Positions 22,358 to 33,499 of a stretch of 64,000 nt of DNA are shown here, one piece after another. The position numbers and the translations under genes were made by a program. Origin of the DNA: Hydractinia symbiolongicarpus (taxonomy: Eukaryota; Cnidaria; Hydrozoa; Anthoathecata; Hydractiniidae); NCBI RefSeq assembly GCF_029227915.1, contig NC_079875.1, positions 25,924,001 to 25,988,000 on the forward strand. Direction: 5' to 3'. Numbering within the stretch: position 1 is the first letter of the stretch; each line of letters starts with the position of its first letter. Under the pieces are notes generated by a model. It did not search any database, had not been told where the DNA came from, and saw only the letters and a program-made list of their open reading frames with translations.

Positions 22358-22919
22358 GTAAGATCCTGTATATATTGTAAATTTTAAACCATTCTTAAAA
22401 ATACCTACTTGGATTTCTCACAATTTTTTATTCTTAAAGTGTAGCAAACTCCACTTTCACGGTGGGTTGACCAATAAATGGTCAGTCAGGGTAAGTTGCA
22501 ACCGCTAGTAAAATATTCTTCCCCGATTTACTTTGTTGCAGGAAAGAACTTCTACTAAAGAACAGTATGTAAGCTGAGCGATGTTAAGTTGCGATGAATC
22601 CACTGCATGGCTCGATCGTCACACTTAAGCCATTAAAAGCATTAGAATTTCCTCCTTATTAGAACCATTTTAATCCAATATCACCAAGCAGTAACTTAAT
22701 AAAAGTGTGTTGTTCTACATTACCAAGGGGTACAAGCTGGAAGGTTGTCATGCGATCACACAAATGGGCAACCAATATTGGTTATGGAAAGAATGGACGT
22801 TCGGTGACATAACTTCATAGTGTTTTTAGTGTCCTGAATGACATGGGGAAGGTTAAAAATTTCCGCTTGACTAAAGGAACATCATTTTAAATCATTTACT
22901 TCTTATTTGAAAATATAGC

Positions 22920-23430
22920 ATGGGAAGCTGACTCAGTTCATTTGTATAGATAATTGTTGTCAATCGCGGAAGAAGCTTCAAGAGATTTTTCAAAAGTGTA
23001 CTTAACAAGACTCTCGAAAAAACATCTATTTTTCCATGTGTGTAGGCTTGATTTTTTTGACAGAAAAATGATTTGGAAACAAGTAGAATAAAATGTACAG
23101 CAAGCATTGAACAAATCAATAACAGTCTTCATTGTTTCGTAAAGAAATAGGAAAACATTTATTACAATGGCTGGAATACCTTTTAATCAAATTTTCAAAA
23201 GGGAAGTGAAAACTCTTAAACCGAATATTGCTATTGGATGCGTGCCTAATATTTATGTGGGTATGGGGACCAACAGGAATGAACGTTTATACAGCGAATT
23301 GAAAAGTCTGGGAAAAGAAATAAACTTCGAGTACAAACAGCCATTTCTCTTCTTGCCATCAATTAATTGCTGATACAGTTGCACCTCCAATTTGGAGCAT
23401 AGAAAAAGCTTTGGTATTATTCTTTCAATA
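22920..23430 (+). pseudogene. Degenerate coding region with GTNRNERLY motif
   Basis: Frames on the plus strand read SKVYLTRLSKKHLFFH at about 23,000, and then from 23,167 FNQIFKREVKTLKPNIAIGC with GMGTNRNERLYSEL. After a shift near 23,345 they read IADTVAPPIWSIEKALVLFF. The GTNRNER.. block resembles a conserved motif in large uncharacterised invertebrate transposon proteins, but I cannot name the family. Several frame changes show decay. It may belong to the same locus as the PHD gene just upstream. Confidence 0.35.
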
Positions 23431-23434
23431 CATC

Positions 23435-25010
23435 GGCTGACATGTTAATTCAATGAATGTCATTCAAAGATTGATGCCGTTGATCTTGCCTAGGAAAGCT
23501 TGCTGTTGGATAAATCAAATGGACCCACAGATCATAATTACAAAGGATACTCAAAGTAAGTAAGCCTTATGTTACCACATAGGACACAGCCTGATTTTGT
23601 ATTACCTATATATTAAGATGCCTTGTGTGTGTGTGCACACAGTGATGCCACATACATTAATATAAGCACACAATATATTTTACCTTATTATCCTGTAAAA
23701 CTAACTTTTTATTATTTAACATAAACTCTTGATACATTTTATTGATACATTTCACATTCGAAAATCACTTGACAGAATTGATATTGCTTAATCCTGTTTA
23801 CGTAAAATCACGTAATGAGGAAGAACGTTAGCTAGCTATTGTGAAGCATTTTAATCTGGAATATCTGAATTCAGCTGCATGTATTAAAATTATTTGTATT
23901 ACTGTATTTTTAAGTATGAAAAAGTATGAAAATAGACCACTTTTTCACGCTTTTGTAAATGCCAGGCGATTCATCAAATATGACGTAATCTGGGTAAATC
24001 CTGCCATGCCATTGGTAAATAGCATCGCACTTGCCACGATTGAAAATGGTAGATGCGGTTACGTGCGACGTCAGTTATAATAAAGATCAGTATTATAAAT
24101 CGATTTAATGATGAGTTAACAAAACAGCTAGCTGTAATGATAATACTTGTCTAATGACAAACCTTAACAGTTGTGTAAGGATAACCATAAATTTTAATAA
24201 TTCGACTCACCATTTCTTTGGAACTATATCAATGTAATATATTTGGTCGTGTTTTGGGCTATTCTTGAATATTGCCGAACAGCTTTCATTGACAAGGATT
24301 TTTGACTTTTTGATATTGAGGGGCAAAAAAATTGGGTAAATGTTGGACCTATGTTGTCACCTCGTTCATCCAATCCAATTTAAACAGTTGTTTTATTATT
24401 TTAGGTTGTTGTTAAATTTGTCAACAAATCCTGTTCTACCACAGCTTTGGAGGCTGATGTTATGGGGACGCAATCGGGACATGCCAACATGGTGAAGGTG
24501 ATTTTCCGTATTTGATAAAATATCTTCAACATGAGTAACAAACTTGGTTCAATAATTGCAAAGTTCGCAAACCTTTCCAATAATAACGTATCAGTATTTA
24601 ATAACCCACGTTTTATCTTCGAAGGAAACAACTTTCCAATGGTGTTTAGAAAATAGTGTTATAAGTGGAATACAATATTGTCCTAATATTACAGCCTAAC
24701 GAAAATATGTAAATCTAGTAAAACTTCCGATGGACATCGTTGGCGATGCAGAAAAGACCTTCATGACTTCGTAGTCTTTGAGAACGGATTTATAGTTATC
24801 ACAATCAAACTTAACAATAGACCCTTTCAGGGTTGCGCAAAGGACTCTGAGTAGTCAGTGCAAACAAAAACAACAGAGCGGATATCGATAAAAAGTTTGT
24901 GGTGGCGCTTGTTATTAATGCGAGGTTTTCCTGTAAATACAAGTTAAATGTTAATATTTAAAAAAAAAAAAAAAGATTATTAAAAGTATATAGTTATATG
25001 AAGCAAAGGT
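23435..25010. other. Non-coding; short dispersed similarity to 7,930-8,070
   Basis: No supported gene. The segment about 24,330-24,510 (ATTGGGTAAATGT, then TGAAGGTGATTTT) resembles about 7,935-8,055 with matching spacing of several words, so the two are probably old copies of one repeat. An A-run of 16 lies at 24,959-24,974. Confidence 0.4.
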
Positions 25011-25013
25011 GAT

Positions 25014-25745
25014 AGCTACGTCTGAAGATATTGAATGTTTGGAGAATTTTTTAGAGCTATCTAAAGCTGAACTTCAATTTTTCCTTTCCCAACGTGGACT
25101 ACCAACATCTGGATCCCATGGAACGTTAGCTGCAAGAGTCCTAATGCTCATGAACAGAAAGTTAAAATAAAAACCACTGCTAAGCAGCTTGCTAGGAAGC
25201 AAAAAAAGACTATAACGAGCTACTTCATAAGCAAGAGCTGGAAGATCCATTCACTAATGAGCAGTCCTTTTATAACGATGATGTAATCAACTTTCCGAAA
25301 GTTAATATTGGTCAGACTTTTTCGTATATTCTTCAAACCAAAGCCTTCGAAACAGAATATATCGGACATTATAAAGTTCGAAAATCTTACTCTTTTTGTA
25401 AATCTGGCTCGGTTGATAAAGTTTACATTGGTGATATAAGTTCGAGAAAAGTAGTTGAATGTGCTGTTACCCTATCTCAACGTATTAACGAGAATAAACA
25501 TAAACTATGGATTTTATTTGATGACAATAGTGACATTTTGTCGTCATTTTGCACATGTACAGCAGGCTATAGTAGTTGTTGCAATCATGTTGTGGCTACT
25601 TTGTATAAAATTAAATTGGCGAATGCTAAGGGTTTGTCAGATCCCACATGTACTGAAAAACTACTGTTGAGCACAATCAGAAAAAGCAACAAAAGCAGTG
25701 ACAAAAATTTTTTTGACCTAAGACCTGAGACAGCGCATTGTAACT
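25014..25745 (+). pseudogene. SAP plus SWIM zinc-finger protein, transposon-type
   Basis: The first part (about 25,030-25,170) reads ENFLELSKAELQFFLSQRGL and SGSHGTLAARVL, a SAP DNA-binding motif, then a stop. After a frame change the sequence runs about 25,210-25,745 without a stop, through VNIGQTFSYILQTKAFETEY, YIGDISSRKVVECAV and the finger SSFCTCTAGYSSCCNHVVAT. This is the C-x-C...C-x-H pattern of SWIM zinc fingers. SAP/SWIM combinations are seen in MULE-like or YqaJ-containing mobile proteins of invertebrates. A MULE-like segment follows about 400 bases downstream, so both may be one decayed element. Confidence 0.6.
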
Positions 25746-26149
25746 AAAAAAAGAAAAGAAAACTTCATGGAAAAAATTAGAAAGACATTACCCAATCCAA
25801 TGCAGTAATTAATACTTGTTTTTTGCCGCCCATTAAAATTGATGTTCCGTTTCCCCTGGATGTAATTAGCACAGCAGGTCCTTTTCAGGTTGCCTGCAGC
25901 CAGTAATACCGAATTATTGGAAGAATTTAACTCATCGTTATCATTCAACGATAGCCAGCTAACAAAGTTAGAGAAAAGTAGCTGAAAATTTTTAGTAGGC
26001 ACAACAAAAAGGTTGTATTACTGCTTTAAAATTTCACAATGTCTACCAAAAAGTGCAAAGTTCTTTATAAATGCAGAGAGAAAGAAGAAAATGTTGTGTT
26101 ACCCCATTAATTTTGGGATTTGTTTAGGCCAAAGAAAGAACTAATGTTT

Positions 26150-26560
26150 CAGTACTCACATTGGGTAGAAATAACGAAGCTAAAGCTACAGAGGCATTTA
26201 TGAGAGCTAAATCAAATATGATAAGAATCGTGTCAAGCCTAAAAACTTGATAGCATTTGGAACAGACGATAAGAAAAATTTATACGATATATTCATTGCA
26301 ACGTTACGTTCAATTCCGCAAAGCACTTGTTATCTAACATCCAAATGAGGGACAACGTGCTGAAAAAGTTTTCCGGCCTGGGTATTGACAGTAGGCCTTA
26401 TATTAATGAAATATTTGGAAAGAAAGTGGGCTGGACAAAGATAAAGGGTTTGATGGATTGCTTAAACAAACAGGAATTTGACGAAACATTTAAAAAACTA
26501 TGCAGGAAATCGTCTGATAGACGTGGAGTTTATTGGATACATGAATCAGTATAAAAAAAC
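26150..26560 (+). pseudogene. MULE-like transposase core fragment
   Basis: A frame at about 26,235-26,335 reads KPKNLIAFGTDDKKNLYDIF and then RSIPQSTC. A shifted frame (26,327-26,554) continues with IQMRDNVLKKFSGLGID and YINEIFGKKVGW. The T-D-x...L...P...C..H-x-x-(D/N)-N layout matches the second catalytic region of Mutator-like (MULE) transposases, though the expected C..H reads less clearly because of the break. The first Asp and last Glu regions were not seen. It probably belongs with the SAP/SWIM relic upstream. Confidence 0.45.
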
Positions 26561-26599
26561 ATAAATGGACATCTATGGTGGCTTCCACCAGGACAGCGT

Positions 26600-27155
26600 G
26601 TGGTTTAGGTAATCAACCAGCACATTACACATAAAATAACATCAAATCAATTAATTCTATGGTCAAGAGAAGCAAAGGAATTGGCAAGTAACTTTGAAAG
26701 AGATCTTCAAATTGATCCAAGACGAGGTGAATAAATAAGATGAAAAGTTAAACTTGATCTCTTTAGGAAAGGTGTGTCAATTCTGTATAATTAGGTGGTT
26801 TAGAATTTAATTGAATCGAAAAACTTAAAGCTAGGATGAAACGTAAAAATTTCATGGTTGATATAGGACACAACGCTCAATTATTGTAACGTTCCTTGTC
26901 AGAACATTTAATTGAATAGTTGTAGGACCTGGAGACGGTTTTGGTGCATAATTATATTGGTTTTTTTTACAGGTGATTGGAGGATTGTCGAAAACTAGAG
27001 AGATATGTTAACTGCACACCGAATCGCAGCAGTCCACAAATTTAACAAATTTGTCATGAGTGATGAAACTTTCTTTTTCAACTCATGTATTTCCATCCAT
27101 TTCTATTAATTAAAAGCAGCCACTGTCACAACACCAGATCATCCACAAATAATGT
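26600..27155. other. No recognisable gene
   Basis: AT-rich sequence between the MULE-like relic and a LINE 3' fragment. Nothing was recognised. Confidence 0.5.
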
Positions 27156-27160
27156 TAGTT

Positions 27161-27310
27161 TCTCATCGAAGTGGCGCAGCGATTTTTAATAGTACATTTT
27201 TATATTCATCTCTAAAGCTTTGGAATAGTTTGCCAGATCATATCAGAAAATTAGATAGTCTCCTTCAATTTAAGGTTGCAGTTGGCAGGCGTCATAACTT
27301 TAAATAATAA
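27161..27310 (+). pseudogene. LINE reverse transcriptase C-terminal tail
   Basis: The frame reads RSGAAIFNSTFLYSSLKLWN, then SLPDHIRKLDSLLQFK and a stop. The LWNSLP....SL..FK pattern ends the ORF2 of many CR1/L2/Jockey-type LINEs. Only the last 45 or so codons remain, and a TAATAA-rich tail follows. This is a 5'-truncated insertion. Confidence 0.75.
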
Positions 27311-27379
27311 TTTCTATAATTTTTACATACCTAATAAAATATTTTAATCTATCTTTTTTAACACAATTAAATCATCCTG

Positions 27380-27890
27380 ATGTATAATAATAAAAGTGTC
27401 CCCCACCCCCTTCCTTCACAAGTTGCTCATCAATCTCTGAACCCTATGGGTACTCATTTACTCCTCCCTAGTATCTCTCTTTCCACCAGAGTGACCGTAA
27501 CATCTGAAACATTAATAGATAACATCTTCATATCTCCATCCTACTGTGAAGCCTCTTCAGGATATCTAACTATAGGTATTTGTGATCAACTGCTACAATT
27601 CTTAATTTTGAATTCCTTTCTCCATGAAAAGAATGAAACTAAAGAATTGATTGTGATATAACAAAACAGCAAGCTGTAATGATGGAACTAGTCTACTGAC
27701 TCTTTTGTTTTTGAATTGTAGAGGTTACACCCTCTAGAAATCTATATTCAATCGAGACTGGAACTCCTTTGACTTTGAACATTTTATATTAGATATTTTA
27801 TCCTAACCCATGTATCTTTTAACATTTTTATGAAAAACTAAACCTTCTTGTAGATCAAGATGCTCCCATGAGAAAACTGTCAAATTTATA
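27380..27890 (+). pseudogene. LINE endonuclease C-terminal fragment
   Basis: The frame 27,380-27,661 has TRVTVTSETLIDNIF and GICDQLLQF, equivalent to TNSSSTLIDNIF and TISDHLPQF in the LINE at 6,330-7,720. A later frame has EHFILDIL and YEKLNLLVDQDAPMRKLSN, which again match that element's linker (ENFILDIF, LLDQYAPIKALS). The two are copies of related LINE families. This one lost the SDH histidine and is frame-shifted. Confidence 0.65.
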
Positions 27891-27964
27891 AGATCCCTAA
27901 GCCAGTCTGATGCAATAGTGAAAGTGGCAACGAAGGACAGACGATTTAATAATATTGGCCTCTT

Positions 27965-28080
27965 TAATTCTATATCGAAAAGAAATAAGACATTATTGGC
28001 GCAATATTTTAGCAACCGTTTTGCTACACGATTATGTCTATTGTCAACAATTTTACGAAGCTAACAAAACCGCTACTATT
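27965..28080 (+). repeat. Dispersed repeat; uninterrupted relative of the gypsy insertion site
   Basis: This segment (TATCGAAAAGAAATAA ... ATTGGCGCAATATT ... GATTATGTCTATTGTCAACA ... ACGAAGCTAA) matches, inverted, the two halves flanking the gypsy element at 40,763-40,885 and 35,636-35,707. Here the halves are adjacent, with some internal sequence missing, so it is a paralogous empty site. Confidence 0.7.
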
Positions 28081-28847
28081 AGTCTCAAAGCGGGTTTACA
28101 TTCATTGCAATTGCATGAACTTATTGTCTTTTCATGTTTGAGTAATTTAGCCTATTCATAGAATCTGTTACGGCGTCCTTATGATTTAGAGACATCTGGG
28201 ACATCTGCGACAGCCCGACTTTACTATTTATCAGCAAAACGTTTGAAGTTGCTGTGTTTCATATTTTTTATCAATATCACTGATAAGGAACATAATTATT
28301 AGTGGTCCCCAGACACCTGGACAAAAGTCGTTCTGTTATTACTTTTTAGTTAACTTTTCTCGTAATTTTTAGAATGATTGGATCTAAAAGATACAAAGGA
28401 AAAATCTATAAATTAACAATAGAACATAATCAAACAATGATGCCATGAGACATGGCAATAGTCAGGGTAAACACTTAATTAGGCGATGGTAGGCTAATTA
28501 GGGCATACCATTGTATCTTAGACCATATGTAACCTAGTTAAAGGTTACCTACGATACTTTTACAATTGGGCGTCATATAATAGAAATTAAATTCAAAATT
28601 AAGAAAACGTTCTCCTTAATTTTTAAAAGTTCATCTACTTGAAGAAACAAGCTTTGTTAATTCATCGTTTTTACACTTGTGCTTCTTCTTCGATGTCTTC
28701 TCCGAGTGCGCATTAAAACACCAAAATTCAAGATGGTTGCACGATACGTCACAGAATGGTTGTGCATTGGAATATTAAAAGCAGTAAAGTTATTAATGTG
28801 GCGTGAATCATAACTTACCAGCTTTTAAAACTTGAAAATAAGAAATC

Positions 28848-29604
28848 ATGTCGTCTTCAGACGTTTCTGATGTTGATTGTCGAGATCAAGTTCTTGATTT
28901 CCAGTTTGAACCTAGGAAAACTCTCAAATCACGGTCTGAGAGTGAATGGGTGGATTACGAAACAGACGAAGAAGTGGAAGAAATATCTTCCAATTTCAGA
29001 ACAAATCTTGCTGTAAGCACGTGGTGTAAGTGTGGAAATTGTACATTAAAGCCCACAGAACGTGAACTCGAGTGGTACATTGGAAATAATTATTTTCGAA
29101 CGAGATATCGTTATAAATGTAGTCCTGGAAACTAATTTCGTCAGTTATTGATTGGATAATTATGTACGTATATTTTTAGAATCTGGGTGCATAATATCCT
29201 ACGTAAATTTCGCACCTATTATACTGCTAAAAGAAAATCTTTGGACGGCTTTGGTTGGGATGCATGATCGCAAAAGTTCTTATCTACCTCCAAAAGACTA
29301 TGTCCCTAACAAGTGAGTTTCTTACTAATTTTATTTTTAGAACCATAGATACTCTGGCGTTATAATATCATAAATGTATTTATATAGGGCTTACAGATTC
29401 GCAGCTTATCGGCAGTTTACATGGTGGGTTCATGTCTGTCTTGGTAAGTCGGTAAGAAGAGTTATTCCGTCATGTGTCGTTAATAAGATACGGGACACAT
29501 TTCCTGCACCTGATAAAATCTACACTGGCTTTAAAGATGGGAGATTGGTTGACGAAAATGAATTGTCTTGGGGGCGACAATGTCCAGAAGATGGAATACA
29601 ATAA
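28848..29604 (+). CDS. P2X7-type intracellular zinc-domain protein, three exons
   Basis: Exon 1 begins at Met 28,848. Its acidic, Ser-rich N-terminus (MSSSDVSDVD...) leads to WCKCGNCTLKPT, the first cysteine cluster of the P2X7 cytoplasmic (ballast-like) zinc domain; its donor is uncertain (GTACAT near 29,070). Exon 2, 29,180-29,312, follows an AG and ends at GTGAGT. It reads GCIISYVNFAPIILL and LWTALVGMHDRKSSY. Exon 3, 29,398-29,604, reads AYRFAAYRQFTWWVHVCLGK and RRVIPSCVVNKIRDTFP, the hallmark end of this domain. The exon 2/3 junction keeps the frame. The expected second cysteine cluster (E-C-x-C-C) between exons 1 and 2 is not seen, so an exon may be lost or undetected. No transmembrane P2X channel part is present. 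An AATAAA lies near 29,623. Confidence 0.65.
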
Positions 29605-29747
29605 ATTATATTAACAAATGTACAAAAATAAAGTAAATGAATAAATAAATAAATATGTTAGGAAGGTCTAAAGTACTTCGTTGAATTTTCTATTATTTTT
29701 TCTCGTTCAGGTCGCTCTTTGGGGACGTTGTACCTCCGTTTTCAATC

Positions 29748-29931
29748 ATTTTGGACACGAATTTCTCTATCAACCGCCCGATAGTACGAACTCCGAGCAA
29801 TTTCTCTGAGAAAATTATAATTCTTTTTTTTCATGACCTTTTTAGCAACAAAGCATTTTGAATATCGATGCCATGAAATTTTAAATTTAGGCTTGTAAGT
29901 GCCTTTGCGGGATTTTCGTTTTTTAACAGCC
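29748..29931 (-). CDS. Basic small protein exon, convergent with the P2X7-domain gene
   Basis: On the minus strand, after a good acceptor (ttttttatag), 61 codons run open to a stop: AVKKRKSRKGTYKPKFKISW, then FVAKKVMKKKNYNFLREIAR and SSYYRAVDREIRVQ. The protein is strongly basic. No domain was recognised. The frame, acceptor and stop suggest a real terminal exon; an upstream exon within the element was not found. It sits inside the TIR element and ends about 140 bases from the 3' end of the P2X7-domain gene, in convergent orientation, as in two-gene DNA transposons. Confidence 0.4.
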
Positions 29932-30368
29932 TATAAAAAAAGATGAAATAAGAATGGAAAGTTAGGTATTAAAATATAGATAACGGGGGTAAATATGTGG
30001 TGTTATAAAAATTATTAAAGCATTCGTGCAAATAAGACGATATTTTGTCAAAATTGTAGTGCGAAACGCAATAATTTCGACGTATTTACAACAGAAGGTT
30101 TTCGTTGGCCTAGTTAGGCTATGGGTAGCCTTATTAGGTCATGCCGCCTAATTAGGTGTTTACCCTGACTGATAGATTGACATCTGTCCAACTCACTTCA
30201 TGTTTCTGTAACTTATGGTACAGTTTATAACGTACACAGTCCATTCTTCTCCATCTCCCTCCAGTTTGACAAGGGTGAAATAAATCCATTTACCAGATTC
30301 TGGTTCATAATGTTTAGGTAATCATCTGACACGAGTAAGGCGAGAAAGTTATTCAACAGTTTAGGGGG

Positions 30369-30934
30369 ATGGTACATCATTTAACTGGTTCAGTCCTGTA
30401 TGACTGGGCGACGTAGTTGGGTCAGGGGTTGATGGCACAAAAGGTACAAGCTGGATCCTTTGGTGAGAATCGACGAAGGTGTTTGCGGTTGCGTCTTGTA
30501 AGTCTGCCAGAGCCATCGACTTTCAGGGTGTAGCTTTCAAAACCATGGATTTCAACCACTGTGCCCGAGCGGTCCCAACGTTTCAGGTAGTGGCCTGCCT
30601 GATTTTGGATGAAACAACGATCACCAAGTTGAAGGAATGGAAGGCTGTGGGTTTTGGTATCAAGCTTTTTGATTCAGTGAAAGAATCGTTTTTTCATTGC
30701 TAAATCTTTCTGTGCCCACGCATCATGCCATAGTGGACGAATGTGATGGTTATCGTACTTGACCAGACGGTTTGCGAATGCAAAGGCATCTCTGATGGGT
30801 GTGCCCAAAACGATCTGGGCTGGAGAAATTGTGTAATCAGGGTCAGGTGTGTTTCTCATTTGCATCAATGCACATAGGAATTTGTCAGTATCCCGCGATC
30901 CAGAGGGAACTGTGTTGGCACGAAGAAGGGTCAT
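30369..30934 (-). pseudogene. Ty3/gypsy integrase C-terminal fragment
   Basis: On the minus strand DKFLCALMQMRNTPDPDYTI, SPAQIVLGTPIRDAF and HHIRPLWHDAWAQK are typical of the integrase C-terminal region of invertebrate gypsy elements. After a frame break near 30,675 it continues with LGDRCFIQNQAGHYLKRWDR and VDGSGRLTRRNRKHLRRFSP, the chromodomain-like/GPY tail, and ends near 30,369. The catalytic core is missing. It is separate from the complete gypsy element at 35,708-40,762, whose tail sequence differs. Confidence 0.75.
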
Positions 30935-31128
30935 GGGGGAGAAAAATGTAAATCAGTTTACCGTAAATACCCAGAGGATAAAGAGTGAACTCTTCTCTGG
31001 TAACTTATAGAATGCTTAGCAAGGGGGTTTGGTTTTTTAATTTAATTTTTACCCCAGTTCAGTAAGGTGCCAAAGTTTACTAACTTGGTCTTCAGGCTTG
31101 ACAACCCTGCTGTCCTTAGGAAAACGTG

Positions 31129-31673
31129 CAGTTTCGAATGACAGATTTTATATTCCATAAAAATATTTGGAACATCCCTTTTTTCTGGAAAAAGCCTTTT
31201 CAGAGGTGTTTTATCCTTCACACCTTCGAGATGAGTTGAGCATATTTTTTGTTATAAAAAATCATTAAAAAAAATCAAAGTTAAGGAGTATGCATATAAG
31301 CTTTCTCTTGTAACCCTGAATTCCGTCTGTTAATAATTCTGAACGCGTGCACGCACATTTAGCATAAAGAAAAAGTTCACACTTCCATCTTCTTTCCGTA
31401 TACTCAGTTCACACATTTTCATAACACCTACGAAAATCTTTAAAAACAAATATCTCGTTAGTAAATTTTTGCATACATGCCTTTACGATTGTGGTCTCTT
31501 TTTCCGAAAGCTTCCTATTGGCTCATTGAAATTTTCGGTAATGGAAAGCTGAATAAATTATGCACAAAACGTTCCCGGATTTTTTTGTATAAACTACTGA
31601 TTAGCGAATTATGACGATAGAAAGAAAATAATATAAATTTTTTTTTTTGAATGATTATATATAATTACAAATA
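31129..31673 (+). repeat. 545-bp dispersed direct repeat, copy A
   Basis: Starts CAGTTTCGAATGACAGATTT and ends ATATATAATTACAAAT. It is about 98-99% identical to 41,507-42,049 in the same orientation, with scattered substitutions and a one- or two-base difference in T-runs. No coding sequence, inverted ends or clear target duplication were seen. It sits just upstream (minus-strand sense) of a gypsy integrase fragment. Confidence 0.9.
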
Positions 31674-31956
31674 ATTTCATAACGACGTTGTTACCCTAAT
31701 AGTGCAAAAACAAGAAGTCTGCGACCACGCGTTCGGAAAAAGAAGCCATTTTAAAACGTACGGTGAAAAACAAAATGGTGTGTGGTTAATTCATTATATT
31801 TTCTTTGTGGAAAATTAACATCTCACGAAAATAACACCATCAAAAAAGTCTTTCATCAAACATTCAGAAACAAAAAAAATAAAAAAAAATATAAAAGTAT
31901 TGATAAATTAAAAGGGTTTTTCTGAGACTACTCATCATCAAGTGAGTTTTTTTCCT

Positions 31957-33475
31957 TTACAGTAACCTTAAATCGGATGGTGCAACTCTAACAACCGCTT
32001 TATCGTCACATCTTAACCATGAGCCACTGCTGTGATCTTTAATGAATGCCCAATAGTGATCTGCTCCTAGGGTGCCCGAATGTTTAATAGTGGCAGCTAA
32101 CGAATATTTGTTGTTAAATGATATGTCATCCGTTGGCTGAGAGCGAACTCTAAAAATGTCGTCATTTGAAGCAAGGCAGGTAACAAATTTGTTATTTTTT
32201 AGGCTTCTTCCATCAAGAAACGTAAACCTCTTTAGTTGGATAATTAGAATGTCTCCACACTGGGTAAAAACCATTTCGCTTGTACTGTCTTGATAAGAAG
32301 AGCGCTGCGGGCAAAGCCACCTGTCATTTCCAGACAAATTTTCGGGTTGCAACAAACAATTGAACCTGTAACGCTGTTTGAGATAGGGAGTGGCACGATA
32401 GGCATACTTTCCTGCCAGTTGATAAGAACCATGCATTACATGACGTCGTAGTGGTTATAATGTTGGTGATGATATTATTTGCGATAACCGAAGGGCCTGT
32501 TAATTCACCCAAGACATGAAGCAGTATTTCTGGCACGTCCTGCTGGGTATTAATGTTGAATGGGGTCTTCCTAATACTGGACATCTTACGCGGCAAGGCT
32601 CTTAAGAAGGCGGAAGGGTCAACAGCTGTGGAAGACTGGGACAGCATGGACATACTCAGCATAACAGACTTCAATAGAGAAGAAACAAGAGAAGATTCCG
32701 AAGCAAAATGTAACCAAAATGATGGGATTGCAGTTAATGTTTGCAGGATGGAATTGGCGTAACAGGTGTTTCCTTCATTTATTAATCCTGCGTGAATTAC
32801 TTTGCTGTGGGTAGATGGGTCTGGGCCTGCTTTAACAGGTGTATTGGGCTTGGTGACTGTTGGTTGTTTGGCCTTTGGCATTAGAGGAGTGGGTATGGAA
32901 TAGCTGGTTGAAATAGTGATGTGGCTGTGTTCATTCCATACCATTGTATTTCTAGCGACCCAAACACAGAAAGAAGCTTTCATGCACATGTCACCAAGTT
33001 GATGAGCAGTTTGAAAAGTTTTTCTGCGGTCCAATCCCAGTCTTTTCAAACACGAAGAAACAGATCGAGAGCAGTAGCCTCTGGCACCAACCTCGATGGC
33101 AAAAAGATCTATATGCCAACCGTTTTGTTTGATGATGTTCACCAGAGGATTGTATTTGGACATCTTAGTTAAATTCCAAGTTTCCATATTTTCCTCACAT
33201 GGACAGGTAAGCTCTATCACAATCACATGCTTTCTGTTGTTGGAATAGATAACGAGATCTGGCCTGAGTGGTGTGAAAGCAATATGCCCAGTGAAAACAA
33301 ATCCGTCCTTCAAGTCAGACATTTTAGACTTTTTACCAGGAGTGTGGGTACCAGTTTTAATAAACTTAATGCTATTTAACTGTTTTACAGGTGACGTGAC
33401 GGACTTACAAAAATTAGTGAGCAGCTCCACAAATTCTTTTAAAACAGAATCGTGGCAGAATGTAAATCTACCCAT
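31957..33475 (-). pseudogene. Retrotransposon endonuclease fused to USP-type cysteine protease
   Basis: A 383-codon frame (33,475 to 32,324) starts with GRFTFCHDSVLKEFVELL and a restriction-like endonuclease region: GHIAFTPLRPDLVIYS with D73, HVIVIELTCP with E88, then IEVGARGYCSRSVSS. This layout is seen at the C-terminus of certain R2-type retrotransposon polyproteins. A Pro/Lys linker (about 195-225) leads without interruption to GLINEGNTCYANSILQ, the Cys box of peptidase C19 (C238), and QQDVPEILLHVL. A frame break near 32,350-32,430 then leads to the finger and LSGNDRWLCP, LIIQLKRF, and the His box KHSGTLGADHYWAF (H127 of the second frame) with CDD, ending at 31,957. All three triad positions are therefore present. 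A USP would remove ubiquitin; its use by an element is inference. It lacks the CCHC finger expected before GRFTF. Confidence 0.75.
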
Positions 33476-33499
33476 AAAACACAGTGCATATCCGCCAAC

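Larger units (their letters stand above)
28460..30170. mobile_element. 1.7-kb TIR element carrying a P2X7-zinc-domain gene
   Basis: The ends are inverted repeats. The left end starts AGTCAGGGTAAACAC, then TTAATTAGGCG; the right end, read on the minus strand, starts the same way with CTAATTAGGCG. The first 26 bases differ at one position. Subterminal copies of the word CTAATTAGG or close variants follow at both ends (28,490 and about 30,110-30,150). Between the ends lie a three-exon plus-strand gene and a convergent minus-strand exon. No DDE transposase was recognised. A clear target duplication could not be read, so the exact outer base is uncertain. It could be a complete small autonomous element of an unfamiliar type, or a non-autonomous element that carries these genes. 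Confidence 0.7.

Noticed and set aside
24640-24840. Possible Merlin/IS1595-like transposase N-terminal fragment (DGHRWRCRKDL, CPN)
   Set aside because: Only one short RWRC-like block is visible, cysteines are missing and the DDE core is absent; too weak to annotate.
28460-30170. Interpreting the P2X7-domain gene as a purinergic receptor channel
   Set aside because: No transmembrane channel domain is present; only the cytoplasmic zinc-domain signature occurs, within a TIR element.
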